DNA of 64,000 nucleotides, taken from CBDCCV01 sp965215025 (GTDB lineage: Bacteria > Bacteroidota > Rhodothermia > Rhodothermales > Salinibacteraceae). The notes under the pieces are model-generated. The model had not been told where the DNA came from, searched no databases, and was given only the letters and a program-made list of their open reading frames with translations. How positions within the stretch are numbered: the first letter of the stretch is position 1; every line of letters starts with the position of its first letter. The translations under genes were made by a program, and so were the position numbers. Shown here in pieces: positions 10,905 to 19,558 of the stretch. The stretch lies in the NCBI GenBank assembly GCA_965215025.1, contig CBDCCV010000001.1, positions 992,001 through 1,056,000 on the forward strand, given 5' to 3'.

Positions 10905-11390
10905 ATGGAAGCTTCTCCGGCCCCGATCCGGGAGATGATCGCCGTCTTCAACGAGATCAACCGCTACGCGCAGGCGAACGGGATGGCGCTGGCGGTGGAA
11001 AGACCCGGCGTGGCCGTCTACCGGATGACGGTAGAGGAAAAACACCTGAGTTCGCCCGGCACGTGCCACGGCGGCGTGGTGGCCGGACTGATGGACGCGG
11101 CCCTCGGCGCGGCGGCCTTGTCGCTGGCGTTCACGCGCGAGGAGCTGGTCGCCACGGTCGAGTTCAAGATCAACTACTTCCGCCCCGTGCGCCTTGGCGA
11201 TGTGCTCGTGGCGCGCGGCACGGTCGAGCACGCGGGGCAGCGCCTCCTCGCCGCGCGCGGCACGATCCACCGCGCCGATGCAGACGATGGCTCCGAAGGC
11301 GAGGCGGTGGCCGGCGGCCTGGGCACGTTCAACGCCTACCCGCTCTCGAAGCGCGACCTCGCGGCGTTCGGCCTTGCGCAACCCTCGTAG
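10905..11390 (+). CDS. PaaI-type hotdog-fold thioesterase
   Basis: 161 aa from ATG 10905. The hotdog signature CHGGVVAGLMDAALGAAALS carries the conserved HGG and the acidic residue of PaaI-like acyl-CoA thioesterases; VEFKINYFRPVRLGDVLVARG forms the central strand region. It should hydrolyse a small or aromatic acyl-CoA in the cytoplasm. Two GTTAAC palindromes (10878-10883 and 10887-10892) lie just upstream. Its stop codon TAG (11388-11390) lies inside a palindromic repeat that begins at 11386. A cytochrome P450 gene follows after 48 bp. An in-frame start at 10728 would run through the divergent promoter region and was rejected. Confidence 0.88.
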   Translation: MEASPAPIREMIAVFNEINRYAQANGMALAVERPGVAVYRMTVEEKHLSSPGTCHGGVVAGLMDAALGAAALSLAFTREELVATVEFKINYFRPVRLGDVLVARGTVEHAGQRLLAARGTIHRADADDGSEGEAVAGGLGTFNAYPLSKRDLAAFGLAQPS

Positions 11391-11416
11391 GGGCACACCG
11401 CCGGTGTGCCCCTACG
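11386..11416. repeat. Perfect palindrome supplying the thioesterase stop codon
   Basis: CGTAGGGGCACACCG (11386-11400) and CGGTGTGCCCCTACG (11402-11416) are exact inverted repeats around one base. The TAG in the left arm is the stop of the preceding gene. The hairpin lies between two co-directional genes, so it could act as an intercistronic mRNA structure. Confidence 0.85.
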
Positions 11417-11438
11417 CAAACCTCTGGAGACTGCTGCC

Positions 11439-12794
11439 ATGCCCGAAACCGCCACGCTCCGCACGCCGCCGTCGTTCACCGGGCGCTTCCCCGGCGATCT
11501 CCTTTTGCGCTTCCGGCGCGATCCGGCGCAGGCGTTTCGGGAAGCCGGCACCGCCGCGCGGGCGCAGGGCGAGGGCGTCATCCACATCCACCTCGGCTTC
11601 CGCCAGTTCGCCCTCGTGGTCGAGCCGGCGCTCGTCGGCGAGCTGTTCACGCAGCGCGAGGACGACGTCATCAAGCCGCCGGCGCTCCGCGCGTCGAAGT
11701 TCATCTTAGGGCGCGGCCTGCTCACGAGCGAGGGCGCCTTCCACCGCCAGCAGCGTAAGCTCGTCCTGCCGGCCTTCCACCGCTCGCGCCTCCATGCCTA
11801 CGCCGAGGTGATGGCCGAGCGCGCATCCGCCGAGAGCGAAGTCTGGCATGACGGGCAGACGGTGGACGTCCACGCGGCGATGATGCGCGTCACGCTCGAA
11901 ATCGTCGCCGAGACGCTCCTGGGCGCCGACCTGCGTGGGGAGGCTCGCGGCATCAGCGAGGCCGTTACCGCCGCGCTCATGATGTTCGACCGCGCGCGGA
12001 CGCCGTTCGGGATGCTGCTCAACTATCTGCCGCTGCCGGGCACGTTCCGGCTCTACGCCGCACGCCGAAGGCTGGACGCCACCATCTACCGCGTCATCCG
12101 CACGCGGCGCGCCACGGGGCGGGACACCGGCGATCTCCTCTCGATGCTCCTCACCGCGCAGGACGAGGCCGGCGCGCGGATGACGGACGAGCAGGTGCGC
12201 GACGAGGCCATGACGCTTTTCCTGGCCGGCCACGAGACCACCGCCGTGGCCCTCACGTGGACGCTCGCCCTCCTCGCCCAACACCCCGCCGCGGAAGAGA
12301 AGCTCCACGCCGAGGTGGACGCGCTCGGCCGAAGGCGTTTAGGCTTCGACGACCTCGCCGCGCTGCCGTACACCCGGCAGGTCATCAGCGAGGGGATGCG
12401 GCTCTTCCCGCCGGCGTGGTCGGTGGGGCGGCAGGCCGTGCGCGCCACGCGCCTGGGCAACTACGAGATCCCCAAAGGCTGGCTCGTGGGCATCTGCCAG
12501 TGGCATCTGCACCGCGACCCGACGCTCTGGCCGGAGCCGGAGCGGTTCGATCCCGAGCGCTTCGCGCCCGAAGCGCAGAAGGCGCGGCCGAAGTTTGCCT
12601 ATCTCCCCTTCTCGGTGGGGCGGCGCGGGTGCATCGGCGAGCAGTTCGCGTGGGCGGAGGCCGTCCTCGTCCTGGCGACGCTGGCGCAGCGCTGGCGCTT
12701 CCGCCTCATCGAGGACGCGCTGCCGCCGACGGACCCCGGCATCACGCTCCGCCCCGCGCGCGCCGTTTGGATGCGCGTGTTTGAGAGAGGATGA
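11439..12794 (+). CDS. Cytochrome P450
   Basis: 451 aa from ATG 11439, with CTGGAGA as a plausible ribosome-binding site. All hallmark motifs are present: the oxygen-activation helix LAGHETTAVALTWTL, the ExxR block EGMRLFPP, the PERF region (FDPERFAPE), and the haem-thiolate loop FSVGRRGCIGEQFAWAE with Cys398 as haem ligand. There is no membrane anchor and no fused reductase, so it is a soluble bacterial P450 needing a separate ferredoxin or flavodoxin, none of which is adjacent. The overall look (CYP102/CYP4-like) suggests fatty-acid or terpenoid/carotenoid oxidation, but the substrate is not determined. Confidence 0.95.
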   Translation: MPETATLRTPPSFTGRFPGDLLLRFRRDPAQAFREAGTAARAQGEGVIHIHLGFRQFALVVEPALVGELFTQREDDVIKPPALRASKFILGRGLLTSEGAFHRQQRKLVLPAFHRSRLHAYAEVMAERASAESEVWHDGQTVDVHAAMMRVTLEIVAETLLGADLRGEARGISEAVTAALMMFDRARTPFGMLLNYLPLPGTFRLYAARRRLDATIYRVIRTRRATGRDTGDLLSMLLTAQDEAGARMTDEQVRDEAMTLFLAGHETTAVALTWTLALLAQHPAAEEKLHAEVDALGRRRLGFDDLAALPYTRQVISEGMRLFPPAWSVGRQAVRATRLGNYEIPKGWLVGICQWHLHRDPTLWPEPERFDPERFAPEAQKARPKFAYLPFSVGRRGCIGEQFAWAEAVLVLATLAQRWRFRLIEDALPPTDPGITLRPARAVWMRVFERG

Positions 12795-12830
12795 AAGGGC
12801 GAATGGGTGAAAGGGCGTCTTCCGGAGTTT

Positions 12831-14165
12831 TCACTGCGCCGGGCCGCCCGGAGCCACTGCCAGCGATGCGTAGTAGAGCGACACGGCGCGGATCTGCTCG
12901 GGCGTGAGCCGGTGGGCCGTCGGGTGCATGAGGCGGACGTAGGGCGAGCCGCCACGGTGCTCTTCCTTGAACAGCTCAAGCTGCAAGGCCAGGTACTCGG
13001 CGTACTGCCCGGCGAGGAGCGGGTAGGCCGCGTTCCGGCGCCCCTGGCCGGGGCCGTGGCAGTCGGCGCACGAGGGGATGCCGTCGCCGGGGAGGCCCCG
13101 TTGCGCGATAGCCTCGCCGCGCCCGATCAGCGGCACGTCTGCTGCTTGCAACGCCGGAGAGGTTGAAGATCGGCGCGCCGCCGGGCCTTGACGCGCGAAA
13201 AAGCGGGCGAGGGCGCGCATCTCCTCCGCGCTCAGGCCGGCGGCTATCGGTTCCATCATCCCGCTGTGACGCTCGCCGCGCGCGTAGGCCAGGAGGCTAT
13301 TGTAGAGGTAGTCAGGCTTCTGGCCCGCGAGCCGAGGGAAGGCGCCCACGCCTCGGCCCTCACCTTGCGCGCCGTGGCAGCGCGCGCAGCTTCGGGCGGC
13401 CAGCCGGCGCACCGCTGCCGAGCGTGCGGCGGCGCCTTGGCGGTCGGGCGCCGTTAGCTGACGGAGGGGCGCGGCATCCGCGTCAACCGCCGCGTCGTCC
13501 ACGCTCACGAGCTGCGCGTACGCCTCGGCGTCCAGGTCAGGGAGCTTCAGCAGGAAAGCGACCACGGCCCACACCTCGTCATCGCGCGTGCCCGACGCTG
13601 GCCACTCCGGCATCCCTGTGAACTTGATGCCGTGCTTGACGATGTAGAACAGCTCTTTGGCGTCCCAGTCCGCAAGGCCCGGTGGGAGGTAGGGCGGGTG
13701 CGGCGTCATCGCCTGCGCCACGGGCGGCTCCCGGAGCGCCGGGCTGCCGTGGCAAGGCTGGCAGCCCGTCTCGTAGTGGCCCGCCCCCTTCAAGACGAGG
13801 AGCGGACTGGCGAGCGAGTCGCGCGAGGGCGCCTTGATGCCTATGCTGTGCGTGGAGACCGAGCGCGACTTGGACCAGTCCAAAAACCACCGCGTCATGG
13901 CCCAGTGCTCGGAACTGGCCTTAATCGGGACGATGCCCGACGCGGCCACGAGCAGCCCGCCCACGCCCACCACCACCAAGAAGGCGACGATGGTGCGCAG
14001 CCGGCGCTTCCAGGCAAACCGGCCCGCTCCGTCTTTCTCGTCGGCCTCGACGGAGGGCGCCGCGCCGGATTCTTGGGTGGAAGAACGGCGCAGCCGCGCG
14101 CCGGCCGCCGCGCCGGTAGCAAGCAGCGCAAGCGTTTTGAAAAGCCGAGCGAGAAGCCGGATCAT
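12831..14165 (-). CDS. Membrane-anchored tri-haem cytochrome c
   Basis: 444 aa. A Leu/Ala-rich N-terminus and a clear transmembrane helix (TIVAFLVVVGVGGLLVAASG, residues ~58-77) anchor it. Three CxxCH haem sites follow at 135-139 (CQPCH), 260-264 (CARCH) and 366-370 (CADCH). The first module has a GMPEWP axial-Met loop; the last two resemble paired cytochrome c4/c553-type domains (FPRLAGQKPDYL, YPLLAGQYAEYL). Its start codon overlaps the CtaG stop by 4 bp (ATGA at 14162-14165), so it belongs to the oxidase operon and probably delivers electrons to the caa3 oxidase. It is last in that operon. Confidence 0.9.
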   Translation of the reverse strand: MIRLLARLFKTLALLATGAAAGARLRRSSTQESGAAPSVEADEKDGAGRFAWKRRLRTIVAFLVVVGVGGLLVAASGIVPIKASSEHWAMTRWFLDWSKSRSVSTHSIGIKAPSRDSLASPLLVLKGAGHYETGCQPCHGSPALREPPVAQAMTPHPPYLPPGLADWDAKELFYIVKHGIKFTGMPEWPASGTRDDEVWAVVAFLLKLPDLDAEAYAQLVSVDDAAVDADAAPLRQLTAPDRQGAAARSAAVRRLAARSCARCHGAQGEGRGVGAFPRLAGQKPDYLYNSLLAYARGERHSGMMEPIAAGLSAEEMRALARFFARQGPAARRSSTSPALQAADVPLIGRGEAIAQRGLPGDGIPSCADCHGPGQGRRNAAYPLLAGQYAEYLALQLELFKEEHRGGSPYVRLMHPTAHRLTPEQIRAVSLYYASLAVAPGGPAQ

Positions 14166-14794
14166 GCGCGTTCCTTCGTTTTAGATGGGGCGCCTCTCAA
14201 CAGCCCGACCGTCAGCCAGAGGCCGCCCAGAAGATACGAAACGCCGCCCACCAGAAGCATGATCGCCCCGCCGAGGTGCTGGTCTTCGAGCGGCGTGAGT
14301 CCGGCCATCACCTCGCCGTGGGCGTAGAGCGGGCGTGGGCTGAGGGCCAGAAGCGCCCCTAGGAGCGTCATGTGCATGGCCGTGAGCAGGAGGCCCACCA
14401 CGCCCGCCGCCCTGCGGCTCCCGCGCCTCGCCGCGCCCCCGCCAAACGCCGAGAGCCATACCAGCACGCCCGCCAACAGAAACGTCCCCTGCTCGAGCAC
14501 CAGCCCCGCCGCCGTGTGCCGCGCAAAGTGGTGCAGTCCCGGCGCGTGCCACGCCCACACCACGATCAGCTCCAGCACCGAGGCCGGGATCGGCGCGAAA
14601 AGCGCGGGCGCCCGACGTGCCGGATCGAGCCGCGCCCCGGCGATCCCCAGCGCGAGGAGAGGCGCCGCCACGGCCACCACGCCCATGTGCATCGTCATGT
14701 GCGCAAAGAAGGCGTGGCGGGCCATCTGCGGCAGCGGCCCGAGCCACACGGCGCCCAGCACGACAAGCCCGAGGATGAGAGAAATGCGCCGCAT
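14162..14794 (-). CDS. ctaG: CtaG/Caa3-type cytochrome c oxidase assembly factor
   Basis: 210 aa from ATG 14794. Multi-spanning membrane protein with the family pattern: QMARHAFFAHMTMHMGVVAVAAPLLALG near the N-terminus, a conserved His in WAWHAPGLHHFARH, and LLLTAMHMTLLGALLALSPRPLY with the conserved HM pair, then DQHLGGAIMLL. Members of the caa3_CtaG family (PF09678 type) help insert copper into the oxidase. It lies within the oxidase operon and overlaps the tri-haem cytochrome gene by 4 bp. A C-rich tract element ends directly before its ATG. Confidence 0.88.
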   Translation of the reverse strand: MRRISLILGLVVLGAVWLGPLPQMARHAFFAHMTMHMGVVAVAAPLLALGIAGARLDPARRAPALFAPIPASVLELIVVWAWHAPGLHHFARHTAAGLVLEQGTFLLAGVLVWLSAFGGGAARRGSRRAAGVVGLLLTAMHMTLLGALLALSPRPLYAHGEVMAGLTPLEDQHLGGAIMLLVGGVSYLLGGLWLTVGLLRGAPSKTKERA

Positions 14795-14800
14795 TTTTCG

Positions 14801-14880
14801 GTGTGGGTGTGGGCGGATGGGCGTGTGGGGGAACAGGCAACGCGGAAGGGGAGCCACGCCCATACCCCCGTCCCTCAAAC
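14801..14880. repeat. G-tract/C-tract element before ctaG
   Basis: A GTGGGTGTGGGCGGATGGGC run is followed by a C-rich run; ATGGGCGTG (14817-14825) and CACGCCCAT (14855-14863) are perfect inverted repeats. It abuts the ctaG start on the minus strand. Confidence 0.6.
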
Positions 14881-14888
14881 GCCCGCCC

Positions 14889-15287
14889 TCAGTAACAGCT
14901 TCCGATGAAAACGGCGGTGAGGGCCACGTAGAGCACCCCCACCGCGCTCAGGCCCGACAACAGCAGCGCGGCGAAGCCGAGAAAGCGGTGCCGGTCGCCC
15001 GGCGTGTCGAAGTCGTGCGGCGCCGTGGCCGTGCCGTGGCTGTGCCGCCGAAAGGCAATCCAGCCCGCCACCCCAATCCCGACGAGCGCAAGCGCCGTGT
15101 ACACGCCGATGGTCACCTGCACGGCATCGAGCGTGCCGCTGCGCCCGACCACCTTCGCGCACCAGACGGCGGCGGTGATGTAGCACAAAAGGAAATGCAC
15201 CGCCCAGACCGTCGGCGAGACGACGAGAATCCACAGGCTCTCGTCCTGCTCGGGAAGCTCCTGCTTCTGCTGTAGGCGTTCGGTCAT
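14889..15287 (-). CDS. Small membrane protein of the oxidase operon
   Basis: 132 aa from ATG 15287. A charged N-terminal segment (TERLQQKQELPEQDESLW) precedes three hydrophobic helices: WILVVSPTVWAVHFLLCYIT, VTIGVYTALALVGIGVAGWI, and FAALLLSGLSAVGVLYVALT. The helix with SPTVWAVHFLLCY recurs in small proteins encoded beside caa3 oxidases, but I do not recognise a named family. Its position between the CoxI-III fusion and CtaG suggests an accessory or subunit IV-like role. Function is inferred from context only. Confidence 0.7.
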   Translation of the reverse strand: MTERLQQKQELPEQDESLWILVVSPTVWAVHFLLCYITAAVWCAKVVGRSGTLDAVQVTIGVYTALALVGIGVAGWIAFRRHSHGTATAPHDFDTPGDRHRFLGFAALLLSGLSAVGVLYVALTAVFIGSCY

Positions 15288-15323
15288 GGCATTGAGCCTC
15301 TGTGAACCGTACAAGATCAACTA

Positions 15324-15424
15324 AGAAGGAATGAGGAGGAATGGATGAGCGGAAAAAGGACGAAGGGATGAGAAACGCCTTACCGCATCCTTCTTCCGCT
15401 CTTTCTCTCCTCCATTCCTAATCC
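15324..15424. repeat. Purine/pyrimidine tract element in the oxidase operon
   Basis: GAGCGGAAAAAGGA (15347-15360) is matched at 13 of 14 positions by the reverse complement of TCCTTCTTCCGCTC (15388-15401). It sits between the CoxI-III fusion gene and the small membrane protein gene, about 40 bp upstream of the latter's start. Confidence 0.6.
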
Positions 15425-15479
15425 TTTTGCCCTCTTAGCAGAACCGTTTAGCTCATTTTGCACGCATCGGCAAATGGTG

Positions 15480-18050
15480 TCAGGCCACCAGCGGGAATCC
15501 GGCCACCACGGCCACGGTGATGAAAACGGTAATCGCCACGAAGTGCCAGTAGAGCTTCACGTTGGTGATGTCGATGTCGTGCCGCGCGGTCATCCGCCCG
15601 GCCAGCCGGCGCGCCACGCAGTACAGCTGCATGATGACGCCTGCCGCCACGTGCACCGCCGCCCAGAGGACCAGCACCCAGACGATGGCCGGGTAGACGT
15701 GGCTCGTAGGATCAAGCCCGGAGACCCACGGGCCGAGGAGGAGCGCCACCCCGCCCGCCAGCGCCAGCACGACGGCGCCCAGCAGCCCGCCGTAGAAGCG
15801 CCGCGCGCGGTCCTGCCGGTTCCAGCGCCGCGCCAGAATCGTCAGCGCCCACGCGCCCAGGAGCAGCGCGCCGCCGAGCACGGGCCAGAACACGCCCGGC
15901 CCCGCCGCCGGATCGGGCGGGAAGTCCTCGTGGATCGTCCAGTAGAAGAAGTAGCCGAAGACGAGCGCCACGAACGCCGTCATGTCGCCGAGCATGGTGA
16001 TGAACATCGCCCACCAGCCTACCGACTCCGGCCCCGAGGCGTAGAGCGGCAGCGTCAGGCCCAGGCCCACGTCCTTCTCCGGCTTCTCGGGGATCATGGC
16101 CGTCCCCGTCCACAGCCACGTGAGGATGGCGCCAAGCGCAAAGACGCCGCTCACGAGCGAGAGCCACCACCAGTGGAAGGTCGAGAAGATGAACACGCCG
16201 CCCGTGCCCATCGCCGCGGCGAAGGTGATGAACGTCGGCCCCGGCACGCGCAGGCACTGGATCGGCTGCGCGTCGATGGTGGAGGTGACGAGCGTCTCGC
16301 GCTTTTCCTCTTCGGCGTCGGGGAGGTAGAAGCGGCCCTCGTCCACGTCGCGCACGAAGTTGGGTTGGTCCCAAAGCGGGTAGCGGCTGTCGATCTCGGG
16401 GATCGAGCGCACGCCCCACGGCTCGTCCGGCATGTCGGCCAGCCATTCGAGCGTGCCGGCCCCCCACGGGTTGCGCTCCGAATAGGGCTGCTTCCCCTTC
16501 GGCCGGATCACGTCCCACACGAAGACGGCAAAGCCCGCCGCCAGAATAAACGCGCCCACGGTCGAGATCAAGTTCAGCGCGTCGAAGCCCATGTCCGGCG
16601 CGTAGGTAAACACGCGCCGCGGCATCCCGCGCAGGCCCGTCAGGTGCATCGGCAGAAAGGCGACGTTGAAGCCGACGAACATCAGCCAGAAGGCGATCTT
16701 CCCGAGCCGGTCGGAGAGCTTCTTCCCGCCGACGAGCGGAAAAAAGTAGTAGAACCCCGCCACGATGGGAAAAATCACGCCGCCCACAAGCACGTAGTGC
16801 AGATGCGCCACGACGAAGTACGTGTCATGCGCCTGGAAGTCGAAGGGCACGAGCGCCACCATCACCCCCGTCACGCCGCCAAGGACGAACACCGAAAGCC
16901 CGCCGAAGACGAACAGAATCGGCACGGCCCGCGTCACGCGTCCGGCCAGGAGTGTCGCCAGGAAGCAGAAGAGCTGCACGCCCGTCGGGATGGCCACGGC
17001 CTCGGAGGCGGCGGAGAAGAGGCCGAGCGAGATGCCCGGCAGCCCCGTCGTGAACATGTGGTGCACCCACAGCCCAAAGGAGAGGAAGCCTGTCCCCACC
17101 GCCGCCAGGACGACCCACGAGTACCCCACCATCGGCGTCTTGGCGAACGTCGGCACGATCATCGCCACGAGCGCGATAGAAGGAAGGAAGATGATGTAAA
17201 CCTCCGGGTGGCCGAAGATCCAGAAGAGGTGCTGCCACAAGAGCGGATCGCCCCCGCGTTCGGGATCGAAGAACGGCCAGTCGAGAAGCCGCTCCATCTC
17301 CAAAAGCACGTCGCCCGCGATGAGCGGCGGGAAGGCGAAGAGGATCATCCCCGCCACGACGAGGATGTACCACGAGTAGAGCGGGATGAGGTTGATGCGC
17401 ATCCCCGGCGGGCGGCATTTCAAAACGCCCACGATGAGTTCCACCGCGGCGGCAATCGAAGCCACCTCGATAAAGGTGAGGCCGAGAAGCCAGATGTCGG
17501 CCCCGACGCCTTCCTGGTAGGCCGTGGTGAGCGGCGGGTACATGAACCAGCCGCCCGCCGGCGCAGCGTTAAAAAAGATGGAGCCGCACACGAAGATGCC
17601 GCCCAGGAGGAAGCTCCAGAAGCCGTAGGCCGAGAGGCGCGGAAAAGGCAGGTCGCGCGCGCCGAGCATCTCGGGCAGCACCATGATCGAGAACGCCTCG
17701 AAGATGGGCACGGCGAAGAGGAACATCATCACCGAGCCGTGCAGCGTGAAGACCTGGTTGTATAGCTCGGCCGAGAGGAAGCTGTTCTCCGGCACGGCCA
17801 GCTGCACGCGCATTAAAAGCGCCAGGACGCCGGCGAAGAGGAAGAAGACGAACGCCGTGGTGGTGTACCACAGGCCGACTTCCTCGTTGTTGACGGCGGA
17901 CCAGTAGCGCCAGCCCGTCGGCGTTTTCCACGTCCGCTTAAGCCGCTCTTTCTGCGCCTCCTGCAGCGCCTCGGACGGCTCGTAGGGGAGCGGCTCCGGG
18001 TCGCGGGGCGCTGTTTTGAGCCGTGTCGTGTCGGGTGTCGTGGTGCTCAT
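15480..18050 (-). CDS. ctaD: Cytochrome c oxidase subunit I-III fusion
   Basis: 856 aa from ATG 18050. Residues ~50-560 form subunit I: YNQVFTLHGSVMMFLFAVP with a haem-a His, HLFWIFGHPEVYIIFLPS with the CuB His and cross-linked Tyr, VHHMFTTGLP, and HDTYFVVAHLHYVL with the haem-binding His residues. After a hydrophilic linker, residues ~620-856 form subunit III (GWWAMFITMLGDMTAFVALV, then the C-terminal VKLYWHFVAITVFI). This is the catalytic proton-pumping core of a caa3-type oxidase in the cytoplasmic membrane. It follows the subunit II gene by 139 bp. I-III fusions are known in Thermus-type and some Bacteroidota oxidases. Confidence 0.96.
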   Translation of the reverse strand: MSTTTPDTTRLKTAPRDPEPLPYEPSEALQEAQKERLKRTWKTPTGWRYWSAVNNEEVGLWYTTTAFVFFLFAGVLALLMRVQLAVPENSFLSAELYNQVFTLHGSVMMFLFAVPIFEAFSIMVLPEMLGARDLPFPRLSAYGFWSFLLGGIFVCGSIFFNAAPAGGWFMYPPLTTAYQEGVGADIWLLGLTFIEVASIAAAVELIVGVLKCRPPGMRINLIPLYSWYILVVAGMILFAFPPLIAGDVLLEMERLLDWPFFDPERGGDPLLWQHLFWIFGHPEVYIIFLPSIALVAMIVPTFAKTPMVGYSWVVLAAVGTGFLSFGLWVHHMFTTGLPGISLGLFSAASEAVAIPTGVQLFCFLATLLAGRVTRAVPILFVFGGLSVFVLGGVTGVMVALVPFDFQAHDTYFVVAHLHYVLVGGVIFPIVAGFYYFFPLVGGKKLSDRLGKIAFWLMFVGFNVAFLPMHLTGLRGMPRRVFTYAPDMGFDALNLISTVGAFILAAGFAVFVWDVIRPKGKQPYSERNPWGAGTLEWLADMPDEPWGVRSIPEIDSRYPLWDQPNFVRDVDEGRFYLPDAEEEKRETLVTSTIDAQPIQCLRVPGPTFITFAAAMGTGGVFIFSTFHWWWLSLVSGVFALGAILTWLWTGTAMIPEKPEKDVGLGLTLPLYASGPESVGWWAMFITMLGDMTAFVALVFGYFFYWTIHEDFPPDPAAGPGVFWPVLGGALLLGAWALTILARRWNRQDRARRFYGGLLGAVVLALAGGVALLLGPWVSGLDPTSHVYPAIVWVLVLWAAVHVAAGVIMQLYCVARRLAGRMTARHDIDITNVKLYWHFVAITVFITVAVVAGFPLVA

Positions 18051-18136
18051 CGGCTCGCGTTTAGCGAAGGGTGTTCGTTGCTCATGCCCTGGAAAGCCGT
18101 CCGGGTTTTCTGATTGCAGCGCTCTCGGCAAAAACT

Positions 18137-18152
18137 CCCCCTTTGAAGGGGG
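18137..18152. repeat. CCCCCTTTGAAGGGGG short hairpin
   Basis: CCCCCTT and AAGGGGG arms flank a two-base loop between the subunit II and I-III genes. The same 16-mer is present inside the MITE-like element near 4401, so it is probably a dispersed repeat word, here acting as an intercistronic hairpin. Confidence 0.55.
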
Positions 18153-18189
18153 AAACGCTCAATCACAGGTGACCTCTCGGCAGGAAGCT

Positions 18190-19236
18190 CTATTGCAGTT
18201 CGTTCAGGTAAGCGGCCAGCGCCCGCAATTCCTCTTCCGGGAGCATCCCAAAGGCGGGCATGTGCACGCCCGGCTTGACGCTTTCTGTGCGGGCGATCCA
18301 CCGGAAAAAGTCGTCCGGCTCGTTAGGCAAGATGCCCGCGCCGAGCGAGACGCGGCTGCCCACGTGCGTGAGGTCCGGCCCCACGACGCCGTCGGCCTCC
18401 GTGCCGCGGATGGCGTGGCAGGCGCCGCAGCCGTTGGCGACGAACGCCTCCTGCCCCCGCGCGGCCAGCGGTGCAACGGGCGCCGGGGCCGGCGCGGCTT
18501 GCTCAGCCAGCCAGCGGTCGAACTCCGCCCGTTCCTGGACGACGACGTAGAAGCTCATCAGCGCATGGGCGGTGCCGCAGTACTCGGCGCAGGCGCCGCG
18601 GAAGGTGCCCGTCTTCGTTGGATGGAGCGTCAGGCGGTTGGTGCGGCCGGGGATCATGTCGATCTTGCCGCCGAGGGAAGGGACCCAAAACGAGTGGATC
18701 ACGTCGGGGCTGTCGAGGAAGATGTCCACTGGCTCGCCCACGGGGAGGCGGACCTCGTTGGCCAGCTCGACGACGGCTTCGCTGCCGCCCGAGGGCGCGG
18801 GGTAGCGCACGCGCCACCACCACTGCTCGCCAGAGACGCTGATCTGAAGGCTGCCCTCCGGCGCCGGCTCGATCAGATCCGGCAGGAGCGCCAGCCCGTA
18901 GACGAGGTAGCCGGCCAAGACGAGCGTGGGAAAAACGGCGCCGCCGCCGATGATGAAAAGCGCGGTGCGCCGCTCGTGCGCACCCGTCCGGACGCGGATG
19001 GCGTAGATGGCCAATCCGATGACGATGACCCAGACGAGGAGCGCGCCGCCAGCCATCCACCAGAAGAGATCGGCAATCTGCTCGGCACTGCGCCCGGCCG
19101 GCGCCAGCGCCGACTGCACCCCCTCGCACCCGGCCACGAAGAGGACGCCCGCCACCGGCGCGGCCCATCGGCACGCGGCGCAGGCCGCCCGCAAAGCGGC
19201 AGCGGCGGACTTGGCGAGACGGGGAGCTTCCGGCAT
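18190..19236 (-). CDS. ctaC: Cytochrome c oxidase subunit II fused to cytochrome c (caa3 type)
   Basis: 348 aa from ATG 19236. A signal peptide with lipobox-like LFVAGC is followed by two transmembrane helices (residues ~60-80 and ~92-118). The CuA domain has H181 (VIHSFWVPSLGGK), C216, E218, C220, H224 and M227 (ACAEYCGTAHALM), all intact. A C-terminal cytochrome c domain has CGACH at 270-274 and a Met ligand in HMPAFGM near 326. It accepts electrons outside the membrane and passes them to subunit I. It is the first gene of the operon. A longer start at 19326 was rejected because it precedes a cleaner signal sequence. Confidence 0.95.
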   Translation of the reverse strand: MPEAPRLAKSAAAALRAACAACRWAAPVAGVLFVAGCEGVQSALAPAGRSAEQIADLFWWMAGGALLVWVIVIGLAIYAIRVRTGAHERRTALFIIGGGAVFPTLVLAGYLVYGLALLPDLIEPAPEGSLQISVSGEQWWWRVRYPAPSGGSEAVVELANEVRLPVGEPVDIFLDSPDVIHSFWVPSLGGKIDMIPGRTNRLTLHPTKTGTFRGACAEYCGTAHALMSFYVVVQERAEFDRWLAEQAAPAPAPVAPLAARGQEAFVANGCGACHAIRGTEADGVVGPDLTHVGSRVSLGAGILPNEPDDFFRWIARTESVKPGVHMPAFGMLPEEELRALAAYLNELQ

Positions 19237-19555
19237 GGATGGAGGCGGGTCCGACGTGGTCCAGAGAGCGAGGCGGCAGGGTGCGGCCCTCAAGCGCGCC
19301 GCCTCCCCGTTTCTCCTCAACGCCACTGCACTGCATGTAGGCGCGGAGAGGCGCCTCCAACCTCCGTCTTTCTGCCGTGTCTTGCAACCCCGTGCGCGGC
19401 AAAAAAGTCTGCACGCCCGCAGAAGGAATCCCTACTTGCTTAGGCACAGTGTCACGCCTCGCCTGCGCAGATGCGCCTTATCGTGCGAGAGGGCGAAGGG
19501 GCGAGGCGCGCAGGTTCACCCATTCGCCCCTTCTCCCGTTCACCCGCTCTCCCTT
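19237..19555. other. Upstream region of the oxidase operon with repeats
   Basis: A 319-bp gap between the oxidase operon and the next minus-strand gene. It should hold the oxidase promoter, but I cannot pick one out. Visible structures are AGGCGC-ggagag-GCGCCT at 19339-19356 and a purine/pyrimidine tract element at 19488-19558. No coding sequence is convincing. Confidence 0.4.
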
Positions 19556-19558
19556 TCA
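19488..19558. repeat. Purine/pyrimidine tract element upstream of the oxidase operon
   Basis: GGGCGAAGGGGCGA (19491-19504) matches the reverse complement of TCGCCCCTTCTCCC (19524-19537) at 13 of 14 positions. Its C/T-rich end touches the 3' end of the split-barrel gene, so it is one of the copies not sitting at a start codon. Confidence 0.6.

Noticed and set aside
15474..17765. A 763-codon open frame on the plus strand
   Set aside because: It is the antisense shadow of the oxidase I-III fusion; the translation is His/Arg-rich low complexity with no domain, as expected for antisense frames in high-GC DNA.
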